Counted from the stretch's first letter, positions 25,423-35,345 are shown. The stretch is DNA of 64,000 nt from Lysobacter gummosus (GCF_001442805.1 NZ_CP011131.1:5518001-5582000); one strand, 5' to 3'. The notes: a model not told the origin generated them from the sequence alone. Translations and numbers: made by a program.

Positions 25423-26343
25423 ATGACCCGATTCGCCGCCCGCCTGCTGTACTTTTTCGCCGGACTGATCGGCCGCCTGCCCTGGTCCTGGCAGATGCGG
25501 CTGGGGGATGCCATCGCCGCCCTGTGGCAGCGCCGCGACGCGCGCGAAAGCCGGGTGGTCCGGGTCAATCTGGCGCTGGCCTATCCCGAGCTGCTGGCGG
25601 CCGAACGCGAGCAGTGGCAGCGCGCGATCATGCGCACCACTGCCCGGCAGGCGGTGGAAACCCTGCGCCTGTGGACCCGGCCGCATGCGGAAAATCTGCG
25701 CCTGCTGCGCGAGCAACACGGGACCGAGCTGTTCGACGCGGCCCTGTCCTCGGGCAAGGGCCTGATCGTGGCCGCGCCGCACTACGGCAACTGGGAACTG
25801 CTGAATCAGTGGCTGGCCTGGCGCACGCCGCTGGCGATCCTGTACCGGCCGCCGGAGTCGGCGGTCGGCGAGGCCTTCCTGAATCTGGTCCGCGCCGATA
25901 CCGACGCACAACGCGTGACCCAGGTACGCGCCGAAGGTGCCGCAGTGCGCCAGTTGTGGAAGCGGCTGAGCGCCGGCGGCGTGGTCGGCATCCTCCCCGA
26001 CCAGCAGCCCAAGGCCGGCGACGGCGAGTTCGCGCCGTTCTTCGGCGTACCGGCGCTGACCATGACCCTGCTCGGCCGCCTCGCCGAACGCACCGGCGCG
26101 ACAGTGCTGTTCGCCTACTGCGAACGCATCGACACCCACACGGACAATCCCGGCTTCGCGCTGCGCATCGAGGCCGCGCCCGCGGGCATCGCCGATGCCG
26201 ATCCGCAGCGCGCCTGCGACGTGCTCAACGCCACGGTCGAGCGCATCGCGCGGCGTGATCCGGCGCAATACCAGTGGACCTACAAACGCTATACGCTGCG
26301 TCCTTCCGGCAACGGCGAAGACAATCCTTATCGGAGCGGATAG
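25423..26343 (+). CDS. LpxL/HtrB-type lysophospholipid (lipid A) acyltransferase
   Basis: A 306-residue inner-membrane-anchored acyltransferase. The N-terminal helix is AARLLYFFAGLIGRLPW; the catalytic H-x4-E appears in APHYGNWELL; further conserved blocks are GVVGILPDQQPKAGDGEFAPFFG and the C-terminal DPAQYQWTYKRY. Members add lauroyl or myristoyl chains to Kdo2-lipid IVA. Which position and chain it uses cannot be read from sequence. Confidence 0.92.
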   Translation: MTRFAARLLYFFAGLIGRLPWSWQMRLGDAIAALWQRRDARESRVVRVNLALAYPELLAAEREQWQRAIMRTTARQAVETLRLWTRPHAENLRLLREQHGTELFDAALSSGKGLIVAAPHYGNWELLNQWLAWRTPLAILYRPPESAVGEAFLNLVRADTDAQRVTQVRAEGAAVRQLWKRLSAGGVVGILPDQQPKAGDGEFAPFFGVPALTMTLLGRLAERTGATVLFAYCERIDTHTDNPGFALRIEAAPAGIADADPQRACDVLNATVERIARRDPAQYQWTYKRYTLRPSGNGEDNPYRSG

Positions 26344-26372
26344 GGCGCCCGCCGGCTTCGACAAGGATGCAC

Positions 26373-27896
26373 ATGCGATCGCACCGGCCCACTTCCGCAC
26401 GACTGATCCGTCCCTTTCTGCTCGCCGCCGGCCTGTCCGCGGCCCTGCTGGGCCTGCCCTCGCCGCCCGCCGCGGCCGCCGAATCGGTCGGCGCCACCGC
26501 CTCGGCCGAGGAACAGGCCGCGGTCAACGCGGTCGCCGGAACCTGGACCCGCTACACCGGCCAGATGGAGCGCCATGACCCGGCCGCCGCCGACGCGATC
26601 GCCGAATCGACCGTGCGCCACTACGCCTTCCTGCGCGATGCCGCGCTGTACGCCTCGCCCGAACAATTGCAGCGCCTGCCCGCCGCCGACCGCCTCACCG
26701 TTTACGGCCTGCGCGCGCGCCACGGCGCCGACGCGCTGGCGGCCTGGGACGGCCGCCGCACCTACCGCGAATGCGTCGGCCTGAGCCTGTGCGATGCACC
26801 GATGGCGCTGTCGCCCAGCGGCGGCACCTATCCGATGCTGAGCCACGTGGCGATCATCGGCGCCGACCGCGCGCTCGGCGAAATCAAGCCGCAGACCAAC
26901 AAGCGCTACGCCTTCGGCCCGGAGTTCGTGCGCGAGGACGGGCGCTGGAAAGTCCGCCCGGAACGCAACGCCGAGCAGTTGTCCGAGCTGATGAACGTGC
27001 TGTCCGAACAGGCCGGCGGCGAGACCGGGATGATGCAGTTCCTGCTCGGCACCTCGTTCGGCGCGCAGTACACCGCTGCGCCGCTGGACACGCTGAAACA
27101 GCCCTTGCGCGACGATGCCGCCGCGCGCGGCCGCCTGGACGGCCAGTGGCCCGACTACGCCGCTATCCGCGAGACGGTGCTGGCCGCGCTCGCGCGCAAG
27201 GCCGAGGACGGCGAGCCGCTGGCGCAGTTCATCTACGGCCATGCGCTGTACTCCGGTGATACCGAGCGCAAGATCGCGCCGGACAAGGAACGCGGCCTGG
27301 CGATGATGCAGCGCGCCAGCGATGCCGGCCATGTCGATGCCTCGGTGGTCCTGGCCCAGACCATGCTCGACACCGGTCCGGAGCAATCGTTTTCGAGCGT
27401 GCCGGCGACGACGCTGCGGCGCGCGCTGCCGTACATCCGCAGCGGCGCCGACGCCGGCGACGTGTGGTCCATGACGATCTATGCGCAGTTGCTGCAGGAC
27501 GGCGCGGCCGGACTGGCGCGCAACTGCACCGAATCCGCCGACTGGCGGCGCAAGGCCGAAGAGGCCGGGCTGGAGTTCGCCCGCAACGACCGGGTCTGGG
27601 TGCTGGCGACCTGCGCCGAGCCGAGTCAGCGCGATCCCAAGCAAGCCCTGGCGCTGGCCCAGCCGATGATCAAGCAGCGCGCCAAGCTCAGCAGCGGCAA
27701 CCTGGACACGGTCGCCGCCGTCTACGCCGCCAACGGAAACTTCGCCCAGGCCGTGCGTTTCCAGCAGCTTGCGATCAAGCGGCTGGAGCCGGACATCGAC
27801 GCGCGCGATCGCGAACGCATCCACGAACGCCTGAGCCTTTATCAGCAAAGACGCGACTACACTGAGCAGGAAACCTCTTTCACGGTCGAGCGATGA
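26373..27896 (+). CDS. Secreted Sel1/TPR-like protein, unknown function
   Basis: A 507-residue exported protein; the ATG at 26373 (AAGGA seven nt upstream) gives an Arg-rich start and signal peptide ending ...LPSPPAAAAES. The N-terminal half is unassigned and contains a Cys pair (YRECVGLSLCDAP). Residues ~280-500 carry Sel1-like units (GEPLAQFIYGHALYSGD, RGLAMMQRASDAGHVDASV, GDVWSMTIYAQLLQDGAAG). It overlaps the next gene's start by 4 nt, so it is probably co-translated with the PH-domain pair. Confidence 0.82.
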   Translation: MRSHRPTSARLIRPFLLAAGLSAALLGLPSPPAAAAESVGATASAEEQAAVNAVAGTWTRYTGQMERHDPAAADAIAESTVRHYAFLRDAALYASPEQLQRLPAADRLTVYGLRARHGADALAAWDGRRTYRECVGLSLCDAPMALSPSGGTYPMLSHVAIIGADRALGEIKPQTNKRYAFGPEFVREDGRWKVRPERNAEQLSELMNVLSEQAGGETGMMQFLLGTSFGAQYTAAPLDTLKQPLRDDAAARGRLDGQWPDYAAIRETVLAALARKAEDGEPLAQFIYGHALYSGDTERKIAPDKERGLAMMQRASDAGHVDASVVLAQTMLDTGPEQSFSSVPATTLRRALPYIRSGADAGDVWSMTIYAQLLQDGAAGLARNCTESADWRRKAEEAGLEFARNDRVWVLATCAEPSQRDPKQALALAQPMIKQRAKLSSGNLDTVAAVYAANGNFAQAVRFQQLAIKRLEPDIDARDRERIHERLSLYQQRRDYTEQETSFTVER

Positions 27897-28561
27897 CACC
27901 TGTTCCGCCGCAACGCGACGACACCCACGCAGCACCCGCGCCGGCCACGGCGGACGCCACCGCATCGCCTCGCGACGATGCCGACGAAACCGCGGACAGC
28001 GCCGGGCCGCACACGCAGCCGTCGCGCGATCAGGACGCACCTGAGCGCGAACCGCGCGATGCCGCACCGGCCGCCGCGGCGACACCCAACAGCGACTGGC
28101 AACGCCTGCCCGCGCGCGCGATCCCGCTGTGCACGATCGACATCAGCCTGGCGCTGGCGCTGGTAGCCGGCATCGCCGGCACCGTGTTGGGCGTGCTGGT
28201 GATCGGCAAGTTCGTCGCCCTGGCCAGCGGCCTCACCGGCGCGTTGTTCGGCGCCGGCGTCGGCATGTGGATCGGCTTCCGCCGCTATCGCAACACCTTG
28301 TGGCGCCTGGACGAACACGGCTTCGCGGTGCGCCGCGGCGTGGCCTGGCGGCGCGAAACGCTGGTGCCGCTGGCGCGCGTGCAGCATCTGGACCTCAAGC
28401 ACGGCCCGCTGCAACGCATGCGCGGGCTGGCGACGCTGGTGGTGCACACCGCCGGCACCCGCCACAGCGCGGTGGCGATCGATCATCTCGACGCCGACGA
28501 TGCCCAGCGCCTGCGCGAACGCCTGGGCCGCCAGCTCGATCACGAGGACGACGAGGCCTGA
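27893..28561 (+). CDS. Bacterial PH-domain membrane protein, YdbS-like
   Basis: A 222-residue protein with a ~65-residue disordered Ala/Pro/Asp tail, two transmembrane helices (DISLALALVAGIAGTVLGVL, FVALASGLTGALFGAGVGMW) and a bPH2 domain (WRLDEHGFAVRRGVAWRRET, VPLARVQHLDLKHGPLQR). YdbS-type proteins pair with YdbT-type proteins, encoded next door with a 1-nt overlap (TGATG). YdbS/YdbT of Bacillus protect against certain antimicrobial peptides; the role here is unknown. Confidence 0.88.
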   Translation: MTPVPPQRDDTHAAPAPATADATASPRDDADETADSAGPHTQPSRDQDAPEREPRDAAPAAAATPNSDWQRLPARAIPLCTIDISLALALVAGIAGTVLGVLVIGKFVALASGLTGALFGAGVGMWIGFRRYRNTLWRLDEHGFAVRRGVAWRRETLVPLARVQHLDLKHGPLQRMRGLATLVVHTAGTRHSAVAIDHLDADDAQRLRERLGRQLDHEDDEA

Positions 28562-30120
28562 TGAGCGCGTCCGAGTTCGATCGCCCGTCCGCCGATCCGC
28601 ATCGCCCGCCGGCCGCCGCCGCGGGCACGCACGCGAACCGGCCCGGGGCCGAACCGGTCGCCGACCGCCGCCTGCATCCGATGTCGTGGTTGTTCGTGCT
28701 GATCCAGCACCTCAAGCAATACATCGTGCCCTTGCTGGTGCTGGTGTTCGTCGGCCGCGGCGACCGCAACGAGCTGTGGTCGCTGGTCGGCGTGGCGCTG
28801 CTGGTGCTGGCCGCGCTGTGGCGGTATGCGACTTATCGCTACGGCGTCGGCGCCAGCGGGCTGGTGGTGCGCAGCGGTTTGTTCACCCGCAACCTGCGGG
28901 TGATTCCGTTCGTGCGCATCCAGAACGTCGCCGTGCACCAGACCGTGCTGCACCGGTTGTTCGGCGTGGCCGAAGTGCGATTGGAATCGGCTGGCAGCAA
29001 GGAACACGAAGCGCAGATGCGCGTGCTAAAACTGGCCGACGCGATGGCGCTGGAAACGCTGGTGCGCCGGCGCGGCGACAGCCCGGCCGAAGCGGCGGAA
29101 GAACGCGTGGACACCCTGCTGCGGCTGTCGCCGCTGGAAGTGCTGCGGCTGGGACTGGTCTCCAACGGCGGTCTGGTGCTGGCCGGCGCCGGCCTGGCCG
29201 CGGCGATGCAGATGCTGCCCGACGTCAACGGCCGCATTCCCGAACGCGCGCTGCGCCGCGGCGCCAACTGGCTGCTCGGCCAGCTTGGCGGTTATCAACT
29301 CGACGCGCTCGGCTACGTGCTGCTGGCCGCGGGCGCGATCGCCTTCGTCGCCGCCGCGCTGAAGCTGCTGTCGGTGACCCTGGCGCTGCTGCGTTACTAC
29401 GGTTTCGAACTCAGCGAACAAGGCCGCCAGCTCACCGCCGAGCGCGGCCTGCTCGGACGCTGGCGCACCACCGTGCCGCGCCGGCGCATCCAGGCCTGGA
29501 TGCTGGAGGAAGGCCTGCTGCACCGGCTGGTCAAACGCCGCCGGCTGGCGGTGGACACGGTCGGCGCGGACGGGCATGAGGAAGGCCGCGCGCTCAAGGA
29601 GCTGGCGCCGATCGCCACGCCCGCCGCCTGCACCGCGCTGGTCGACCACCTGCTGCCGCGCGCGGGCTGGGACGCGCTGCATTGGCAGCCGCTGCCGAAA
29701 GCGGTGTGGTGGCGGATGTTCCTGCCCGACGTGCCGTGGACCTTGCTGGCGACCTTCGCGCTGTACTGGCAGGTCGGCGGCTGGTGCCTGCTCGCCTTGC
29801 TGTGGCTGCCGTGGGCGGCGTTCAAGGCGCAGCGGCGCGCGCGCCGGATCGGCTACGCGCTCAACGGTGAACTGATCGCGGTGCGCGAAGGCTGGTGGCA
29901 TCGCTACTGGCGCTTCGCCGAACTCGACAAGCTGCAGGCCTTGCAGATCACCCGTTCGCCGATCGACCTGCGCTGCGGCACCGCGACCTTGTGGCTGGAC
30001 ACCGCCGGCGCCACCGCGATGGGCCCGGCGTTGCGCATCCGTTTCCTGCCGGAACACGAAGCGCGGCGGATCTACGAACGATTGTCGGCGTCGCTGGCGA
30101 AGCGGCCGCTGCGCTGGTGA
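28561..30120 (+). CDS. Bacterial PH-domain membrane protein, YdbT-like
   Basis: A 519-residue protein with three bPH2-type units between transmembrane helices: YRYGVGASGLVVRSGLFTRN...IPFVRIQNVAVHQTVLHRLF; YYGFELSEQGRQLTAERGLL...VPRRRIQAWMLEEGLLHRL; and a C-terminal GYALNGELIAVREGWWHRYW with FAELDKLQALQITRSPIDLR. This repeated architecture is that of YdbT. It is the distal gene of the unit starting with the Sel1-like protein. Confidence 0.9.
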   Translation: MSASEFDRPSADPHRPPAAAAGTHANRPGAEPVADRRLHPMSWLFVLIQHLKQYIVPLLVLVFVGRGDRNELWSLVGVALLVLAALWRYATYRYGVGASGLVVRSGLFTRNLRVIPFVRIQNVAVHQTVLHRLFGVAEVRLESAGSKEHEAQMRVLKLADAMALETLVRRRGDSPAEAAEERVDTLLRLSPLEVLRLGLVSNGGLVLAGAGLAAAMQMLPDVNGRIPERALRRGANWLLGQLGGYQLDALGYVLLAAGAIAFVAAALKLLSVTLALLRYYGFELSEQGRQLTAERGLLGRWRTTVPRRRIQAWMLEEGLLHRLVKRRRLAVDTVGADGHEEGRALKELAPIATPAACTALVDHLLPRAGWDALHWQPLPKAVWWRMFLPDVPWTLLATFALYWQVGGWCLLALLWLPWAAFKAQRRARRIGYALNGELIAVREGWWHRYWRFAELDKLQALQITRSPIDLRCGTATLWLDTAGATAMGPALRIRFLPEHEARRIYERLSASLAKRPLRW

Positions 30121-30139
30121 CGGCGGCGCCGCGCCGCGC

Positions 30140-31210
30140 TCAGCCGCCGCGTCCCCAATAGCCCAGCTCGCGCCGGATCTGCAGCGCGCGCAGCCACGAC
30201 GACAACGGCTTGGCGCGCAAGGCGCCGAGCTTGCCGGCAAGCAAGTCCTCGGTCGCCGCGATCACCCGCTCCGATGAGCGCCCGTCGCGATACGGATGGA
30301 TGGCGTCGGCGTAGGCATCGATCGCCGCCTGCAGTTCCGGGCTCGGCATGAAGGCGTGTTCGAGCTGTTCGCCGAGCCGGGCCGGATCGTCGAAATCGAG
30401 CATGTGCGGCTTGGGCGCGCGATTGCGGAAGGTCACCACCGGTTTGCGCTGGACCACGAACTCGGACACCACCGAGGTGGTGTCGGCCACCAGCACATCG
30501 GCCGCGCGCTGCGCCGCGATCAGGTCTTCGGTTTCCACGAAGGTCGCGTTCGGCCCGGCCAATGAACGATAACGATCGAACAACTCCGGCGCGCACTTGG
30601 GATGCAGGGTCAGCAGCCAGTAGCGCTCGCCTTCGGCGACCTGGGCCTGGATCGCCTCGAACAGATGCGGCGCCGCGCTCAGCCGCTCGGTGAAGGTCGA
30701 AGCGAACAGCACCACCGGCCGGCGCCCGGCCAGCCGGCGCCAGCGCGCCGAGCCGCCGTCGTCGTCGCGGAACAGGGGATCGAGCTTGGGCCAACCGGTT
30801 TCGACCACGGCGAAGTGCCCGGCCTGCGCGGCCAGGGCGCGGAACGGCGCGGTGGTGGCCGGGCCTTGCGTGCAGTACAGATCGAACAGGCCGCGCACGC
30901 GGAAGTGGCCGCGCGCGTCCTCGCGTTTTTCGACGTTGAAGCCATGGAACAACTGCACCTTGGCCCCGGCCACGAACGGCGGCACCCAGTTGGCGGCGCT
31001 GAACACCGCGCGCGGCTTCAGCGCCACCGCGGCGCGCAGGCCGGCCTGGCCCGGTTCGAGCATGCGCACCGGCGCGGCCAGCTGCGAGGCCGCGGCGCCA
31101 TCGGCGAACCAGGCGTGAGCGACGTGTCCGGCCGCGTGCAGCGCCTGCGCCAGCGGCTGCAGGATCGGCAGCGCGTAGCGTTCGGTCGCGAAAAGCAGGT
31201 AGTCGGACAT
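30140..31210 (-). CDS. CDP-glycerol glycerophosphotransferase-like enzyme
   Basis: A 356-residue GT-B-fold protein of the CDP-glycerol:glycerophosphotransferase superfamily (TagB/TagF relatives). Diagnostic stretches: KVQLFHGFNVEK, VVLFASTFTERLSAAP, TLHPKCAPELFDRY and ADVLVADTTSVVSEF, the donor-site block. In Gram-negatives such enzymes add glycerol phosphate or other polyol phosphates to surface glycans. It is adjacent to three envelope-glycan genes, supporting a role in LPS or capsule. Confidence 0.87.
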   Translation of the reverse strand: MSDYLLFATERYALPILQPLAQALHAAGHVAHAWFADGAAASQLAAPVRMLEPGQAGLRAAVALKPRAVFSAANWVPPFVAGAKVQLFHGFNVEKREDARGHFRVRGLFDLYCTQGPATTAPFRALAAQAGHFAVVETGWPKLDPLFRDDDGGSARWRRLAGRRPVVLFASTFTERLSAAPHLFEAIQAQVAEGERYWLLTLHPKCAPELFDRYRSLAGPNATFVETEDLIAAQRAADVLVADTTSVVSEFVVQRKPVVTFRNRAPKPHMLDFDDPARLGEQLEHAFMPSPELQAAIDAYADAIHPYRDGRSSERVIAATEDLLAGKLGALRAKPLSSWLRALQIRRELGYWGRGG

Positions 31211-31263
31211 GGGCGGGCCGGGTTGGGGAAGCGCGGGGATTATCGGGTAGAAGGGCGTAGGAA

Positions 31264-31343
31264 TGAGTGGAGAGGAGTGAGGAGTGAGTAAAGGCCGGGG
31301 CGCCGAGCTTTGCTTTTACTCACTCCTCACTCCTCTCCACTCA
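31264..31343. repeat. 29-bp perfect inverted repeat (GAGTGAGGAGTGAG family)
   Basis: Left arm 31264-31292 and right arm 31315-31343 are exact reverse complements over 29 bp, with a 22-nt loop. The arms consist of iterations of GGAGTGAG. The same motif forms an inverted pair at 38345-38556, so it is an interspersed family. Confidence 0.85.
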
Positions 31344-31439
31344 CTCCTCTCACTCCCCCTCCCCCAAGCCGGGCGCTATTCTTGCCAGGCACTGCCCCCG
31401 CCCCGCCGGATCGCCGCCATCGACACGCCCCGCCCCGCC

Positions 31440-32258
31440 ATGGACGCCAACGAGCCCGCGCGCATGCGCGTGTCGGCCTGCATCATCGCCTTCAACGAGG
31501 CCGACCGGATCGGCGACTGCCTGAGTTCGCTGGCGTTCTGCGACGAGATCGTGGTGGTGGATTCCAATTCCTCCGACGCCACCGTCGCCATCGCCCATGC
31601 CGCCGGCGCGCACGTGCTGCAGCGGCGCTTCGACGGCTTTCGCAGCCAGAAGCAGTACGCGATCGAACAGGCCGCGCACGACTGGGTGCTGTGCCTGGAC
31701 GCCGACGAACGCGTCAGCGATGCGCTGCGCGCGTCGATCCTGGCCGCGCGCGATCGCGGCTTCGCCGATGCGGCCGGCTACCGTTTCGCGCGATTGTCGG
31801 ATTACTTCGGCCGCTTTCTGCGCCACGGCAACGCCTATCCCGACCGGGTGCTGCGCCTGTTCGACCGCCGCCACGGCGGCTGGCGCGGCAAGCGCGAAGT
31901 GCACGAGGCCGCCAGCGTCGACGGCGCGGTCGTCACCCTGGGCGGCGATCTGATCCACTACCCGTATCGCTCCCTTGAACAACAACTGGCCAAGACCGAG
32001 CGCTACGCGCGGATGATGGCCGAGCACGATCACGCGCGCGGCAAGCGCGCCACGCTGGCGAAACTGGTGCTGGCGCCGGCGTGGCGGTTCTGGCGCGGCT
32101 ACGTGCTGCGCGGCGGCTTTCTCGACGGCTGGCACGGCCTGATCTATGCCTATGTGCGCGCCAACTACGTGCGGCAGAAGACCATCATGCTGTGGATGCT
32201 GCAGCACGGGCAGCCGGTGACCACGCCCAGGCGCGAGAACGATACGACGCCGGAATAA
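31440..32258 (+). CDS. Family 2 glycosyltransferase, LPS-core WaaE/KdtX-like
   Basis: A 272-residue GT2 enzyme: N-terminal ACIIAFNEADRIGDCLSSL, nucleotide-sugar site VVDSNSSDATVAIA, and metal-binding LDADERV. The second half (RHGNAYPDRVLRLFDRRHGG, KREVHEAASVDGAVV) and the C-terminal amphipathic helices fit WaaE/KdtX-type beta-glucosyltransferases acting on inner core LPS. An alternative start is MRVSACII eight codons later. Confidence 0.88.
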   Translation: MDANEPARMRVSACIIAFNEADRIGDCLSSLAFCDEIVVVDSNSSDATVAIAHAAGAHVLQRRFDGFRSQKQYAIEQAAHDWVLCLDADERVSDALRASILAARDRGFADAAGYRFARLSDYFGRFLRHGNAYPDRVLRLFDRRHGGWRGKREVHEAASVDGAVVTLGGDLIHYPYRSLEQQLAKTERYARMMAEHDHARGKRATLAKLVLAPAWRFWRGYVLRGGFLDGWHGLIYAYVRANYVRQKTIMLWMLQHGQPVTTPRRENDTTPE

Positions 32259-32267
32259 ACGCGGCGC

Positions 32268-33572
32268 TCAGGTTCGCCAGGCCGCGTTCTCGCGCGATTC
32301 GCGCAAGGCGAATCCGTACATCACGCCCACCATCACCGCGTAGAACGATGCGATCAGTTGATGGGCGAACATCGACTGGGTCAGGCCGCAGGCGATGTAG
32401 ACCAGCACCAGCACCAACCCCGCCAGCGCGGTGCTGCGCGAACGCCCGACCGCCTGCGCGCGCAGGCGCCGGACGAACAGCGACAGCGGGATCAGATAGA
32501 TGCCGAAGATCGCGATCAAGCCCGGCAGGCCCATGGTCGCGGCCCATTCGAAGGCGTCGCTGTGGGCGTGGCCGAGTTTGCAGAAACCGATCCGCGGCGC
32601 CGGCGGCGCGCATTGCGGCGTGGCCAGCACCACTTTCTCGAAACTGCCGATGCCCACGCCGGTCAGCGGATGCTCGACGAAGGTATCGCGCGCCAGTTCC
32701 AGCAAGGTCATGCGCGCGCCGAGCGAGGATTCGTGGTCGTTGCCGCGCTTGACCCGGTCCACGTCGGAAACCAGTTCCTGCATGCGCATCTGCTGCGCCA
32801 CCGGCCCGCCGACCCACCAGCTGATCGTCAGTCCCAGCGCCAGCACCGCCAGCACCGTCCACGACAGCTTGCGCGCGCGCCCGCCGCTGACGATCAGGCC
32901 CACCACCAATACGATCGCCAGCCCCGGCCACACCCCGCGGCTGCCGCTGAGCGCCACCGCGGCGACGCCGAGCGCGCAGGCCAGCGTGGTCCACAGCAGC
33001 TCGCCGGACGGACGGGTGAACACCGCCACCACGATCAACGCGATCAAGGCATCGGCGAACACGATCGCATTGGCGGTCCAGCCCAGCGCGCGATCCAGAC
33101 CCGTGCCGACCTGGAACAGGGCCACACCGAACGCGCCGGCCAGTCCGACCAGCGCGCCGGCCCATAGCCAGCGCCGCGAGGGCCGGTAGGCATAGATCAT
33201 CAGCGCGAAGAACGGCAGCGTGAGCAGGCGCAAACGGTTGTCGGCCTCGCGCCAGCGCACGTCGAAATGCAGTTTCGAATACAGCACCACCGCCGCGGCG
33301 ACCGCGGCCATCGCGATCAGCCAGCGCAACTCGCGCCCGACTTCGCGCCAGCCCTGCACGATCAACCCCGGCGACAGCGCGAACGCCACGATCGCCAGGG
33401 CCGCGAACGGCCCCAGCCCCCACGGCGTGGAGATCAGCAGCGCCGGCAGGCAGAACAGGCCGATCTCCAGCGTGCGCCGCGACCAGCGCTGGCGCCGCGA
33501 GGGTTCGCCGAACGCGACCGCGGCGCCCTGGGCGCGGCCGGACGCGGACATCGCTGCTTGGGATTCGGTCAC
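32268..33572 (-). CDS. O-antigen ligase/polymerase (WaaL-like) membrane protein
   Basis: A 434-residue polytopic protein with ~11-12 helices and the large periplasmic loop typical of Wzy_C/WaaL proteins. Conserved Arg in LSGSRGVWPGLA and the HPLTGVGIGSFEK stretch with KLGHAHSDAFEWAATMGLPG are the signature of the family. It begins with GTG three bases after the ArnT-like stop; an ATG seven codons in is the alternative start. It joins O-antigen or related chains to lipid-linked acceptors. Confidence 0.9.
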   Translation of the reverse strand: MTESQAAMSASGRAQGAAVAFGEPSRRQRWSRRTLEIGLFCLPALLISTPWGLGPFAALAIVAFALSPGLIVQGWREVGRELRWLIAMAAVAAAVVLYSKLHFDVRWREADNRLRLLTLPFFALMIYAYRPSRRWLWAGALVGLAGAFGVALFQVGTGLDRALGWTANAIVFADALIALIVVAVFTRPSGELLWTTLACALGVAAVALSGSRGVWPGLAIVLVVGLIVSGGRARKLSWTVLAVLALGLTISWWVGGPVAQQMRMQELVSDVDRVKRGNDHESSLGARMTLLELARDTFVEHPLTGVGIGSFEKVVLATPQCAPPAPRIGFCKLGHAHSDAFEWAATMGLPGLIAIFGIYLIPLSLFVRRLRAQAVGRSRSTALAGLVLVLVYIACGLTQSMFAHQLIASFYAVMVGVMYGFALRESRENAAWRT

Positions 33573-33575
33573 CGA

Positions 33576-35345
33576 TCAGTCCGCGTCATCGTACTGATGA
33601 TCATCGTCGTTCGGCACGAGCGCCGGCGCGGCCGGACAGGTCTGTCGTGCTTCGTACGGCACCAGCCACCAGATCCGGCGATTGGACACGCCGATCATCT
33701 CCGCGCGCAGGCGGTCCACGCACGCCGGCAGAGCCGGCTCCTGCACGAACAGCCAGCGCCGCTGCGGCGCCTGCTTCTGCCAGGCCAGGCCGAGTTCGAG
33801 CTGCCTGGCCCAACCCATGCGGAAACCGAAGTTGGTGGTCTTGGACTGGCTCATGAGCAGGTTCTGCTCTTTCCAGGCGACCAGGCCGAGCTCGGCGTCG
33901 GGCCCGATGCGCTGCGCGGTCAGCGTCATCACTCCGCGCGCGGACGAGGAATCGTTGAGCACCGGCGTGATCAGCAGGCCGTACAACACCCACACCCCGC
34001 ACAGCGTGGAAGCCAGCACGTGGATCGGCCGGCGGCGGCCGAACCACAGCAGGCTGGCCGCGCCCCAGGCGCCGATCGCGATCAGCGCCGCTTCCAGCGC
34101 GCGGCCGCCATCGGTGAAGCCGCGCCCATCGAGCAGGCGGCCTTCGAACTTGGGATCGCCAAACCACATCGACAGGCCGGCGCCGAGCATGACCACCGTC
34201 AGCATCAGCGCGAAGCCCAGCGCGATGCGGCGCGGCCAGGCCCGGCGCAGGATGCCCGGCAACAGCGGCGCGAACATCAGGCAGGCCATCGGCAGCGCCG
34301 GCAGGATGTAGACGTCGCGCTTACCGTGCGGGATCGAGAAGAACACGATCACCAGCACCCACCAGCTCAGCGGCAGCAGGTAGCGCGCGTCCAGCCGGCC
34401 CAGGCGCCGGCCCCAGGCGCACAGCGCCCACGGCAACGCCAGCATCAGCGGCAGCCACATCGAGAACATCACCCCGATGTGGTACCAGACCGGCTGCGGA
34501 TGATCCCAGGATTTGGCGTAGCGCCCGGCGGTCTGGCGGAACAGGATGTCGTTGAGATACGCCTGATAGCTCGGGTCGGCGCTGTGCGTGGCCACCAGCA
34601 CCATCGGCGCCAGCCACAGCGAAATCGCCACCAGGAACGCCACCGGCCCCAGCCAGAAACGCGGATTGCCGATCCCGGCGCGCACCGGCATGCGCACCCA
34701 GGCCAGCGCGCGCGCCCCCAGGCCGTCGGCGGCCATGCGCGCCTGCAGCGGCCGCAGCAGCGCCGCCAGCGCCACCGGCACCAGCATCAGCAGCGCGATC
34801 GCGCCCACGCCCTTGGTGATCACGCCGATGCCGGCGGCGAACCAGCCCAGCGCCCACCAGCGCCACGCCGGCCCGGTCAGCAGATGCCGCAGCAGCCCGT
34901 AATTGGCGAAGGTGATCCAGAACACCACCGACGGATCGATCTGCGCCTTCTTCGACTGATAGGCGAAGTGCAGGGTCAGCAGCAGCGCCCAGCCGGCGTA
35001 GTAGCCGACCCGCGGCGTCCACAGGCGCCGGCCCAGATCGACCACGCACCACAGCGTGCCCAGCGCGGCGAACAGCGACGGCAGCAGGAAGGCCACGCGC
35101 CAGTTGCGGGTGAACAGATACGCCACCGCCTCGGTCCACATGAACAACGGCGGCTTGTCCGAGTACAGCTCGACCCCGCGGTGCGGGAACAGCCATTGCC
35201 CGGTCTCGACCATCTGCTTGGCGACCAGGGCGAAACGCGGCTCATCGGCCGGCCACGGATCGCGCAGCCCCAGGCCGGCCCCGAGGACCAGCCAGGCAAC
35301 GATCCAAAACAGCCATGCGTGGCGGGATAGGGCGTTCTTGAACAT
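33576..35345 (-). CDS. ArnT-like GT-C glycosyltransferase (GT83/GT39)
   Basis: A 589-residue membrane glycosyltransferase. The N-terminal periplasmic loop carries the catalytic acidic motif in RDPWPADEPRFALVAKQMVE and GVELYSDKPPLFMWTEAV, followed by ~12 helices. ArnT and related enzymes use undecaprenyl-phosphate sugars to modify lipid A or glycans. The acidic C-terminal end (VPNDDDHQYDDAD) is unusual. It is upstream of and probably co-transcribed with the WaaL-like gene. Confidence 0.88.
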   Translation of the reverse strand: MFKNALSRHAWLFWIVAWLVLGAGLGLRDPWPADEPRFALVAKQMVETGQWLFPHRGVELYSDKPPLFMWTEAVAYLFTRNWRVAFLLPSLFAALGTLWCVVDLGRRLWTPRVGYYAGWALLLTLHFAYQSKKAQIDPSVVFWITFANYGLLRHLLTGPAWRWWALGWFAAGIGVITKGVGAIALLMLVPVALAALLRPLQARMAADGLGARALAWVRMPVRAGIGNPRFWLGPVAFLVAISLWLAPMVLVATHSADPSYQAYLNDILFRQTAGRYAKSWDHPQPVWYHIGVMFSMWLPLMLALPWALCAWGRRLGRLDARYLLPLSWWVLVIVFFSIPHGKRDVYILPALPMACLMFAPLLPGILRRAWPRRIALGFALMLTVVMLGAGLSMWFGDPKFEGRLLDGRGFTDGGRALEAALIAIGAWGAASLLWFGRRRPIHVLASTLCGVWVLYGLLITPVLNDSSSARGVMTLTAQRIGPDAELGLVAWKEQNLLMSQSKTTNFGFRMGWARQLELGLAWQKQAPQRRWLFVQEPALPACVDRLRAEMIGVSNRRIWWLVPYEARQTCPAAPALVPNDDDHQYDDAD

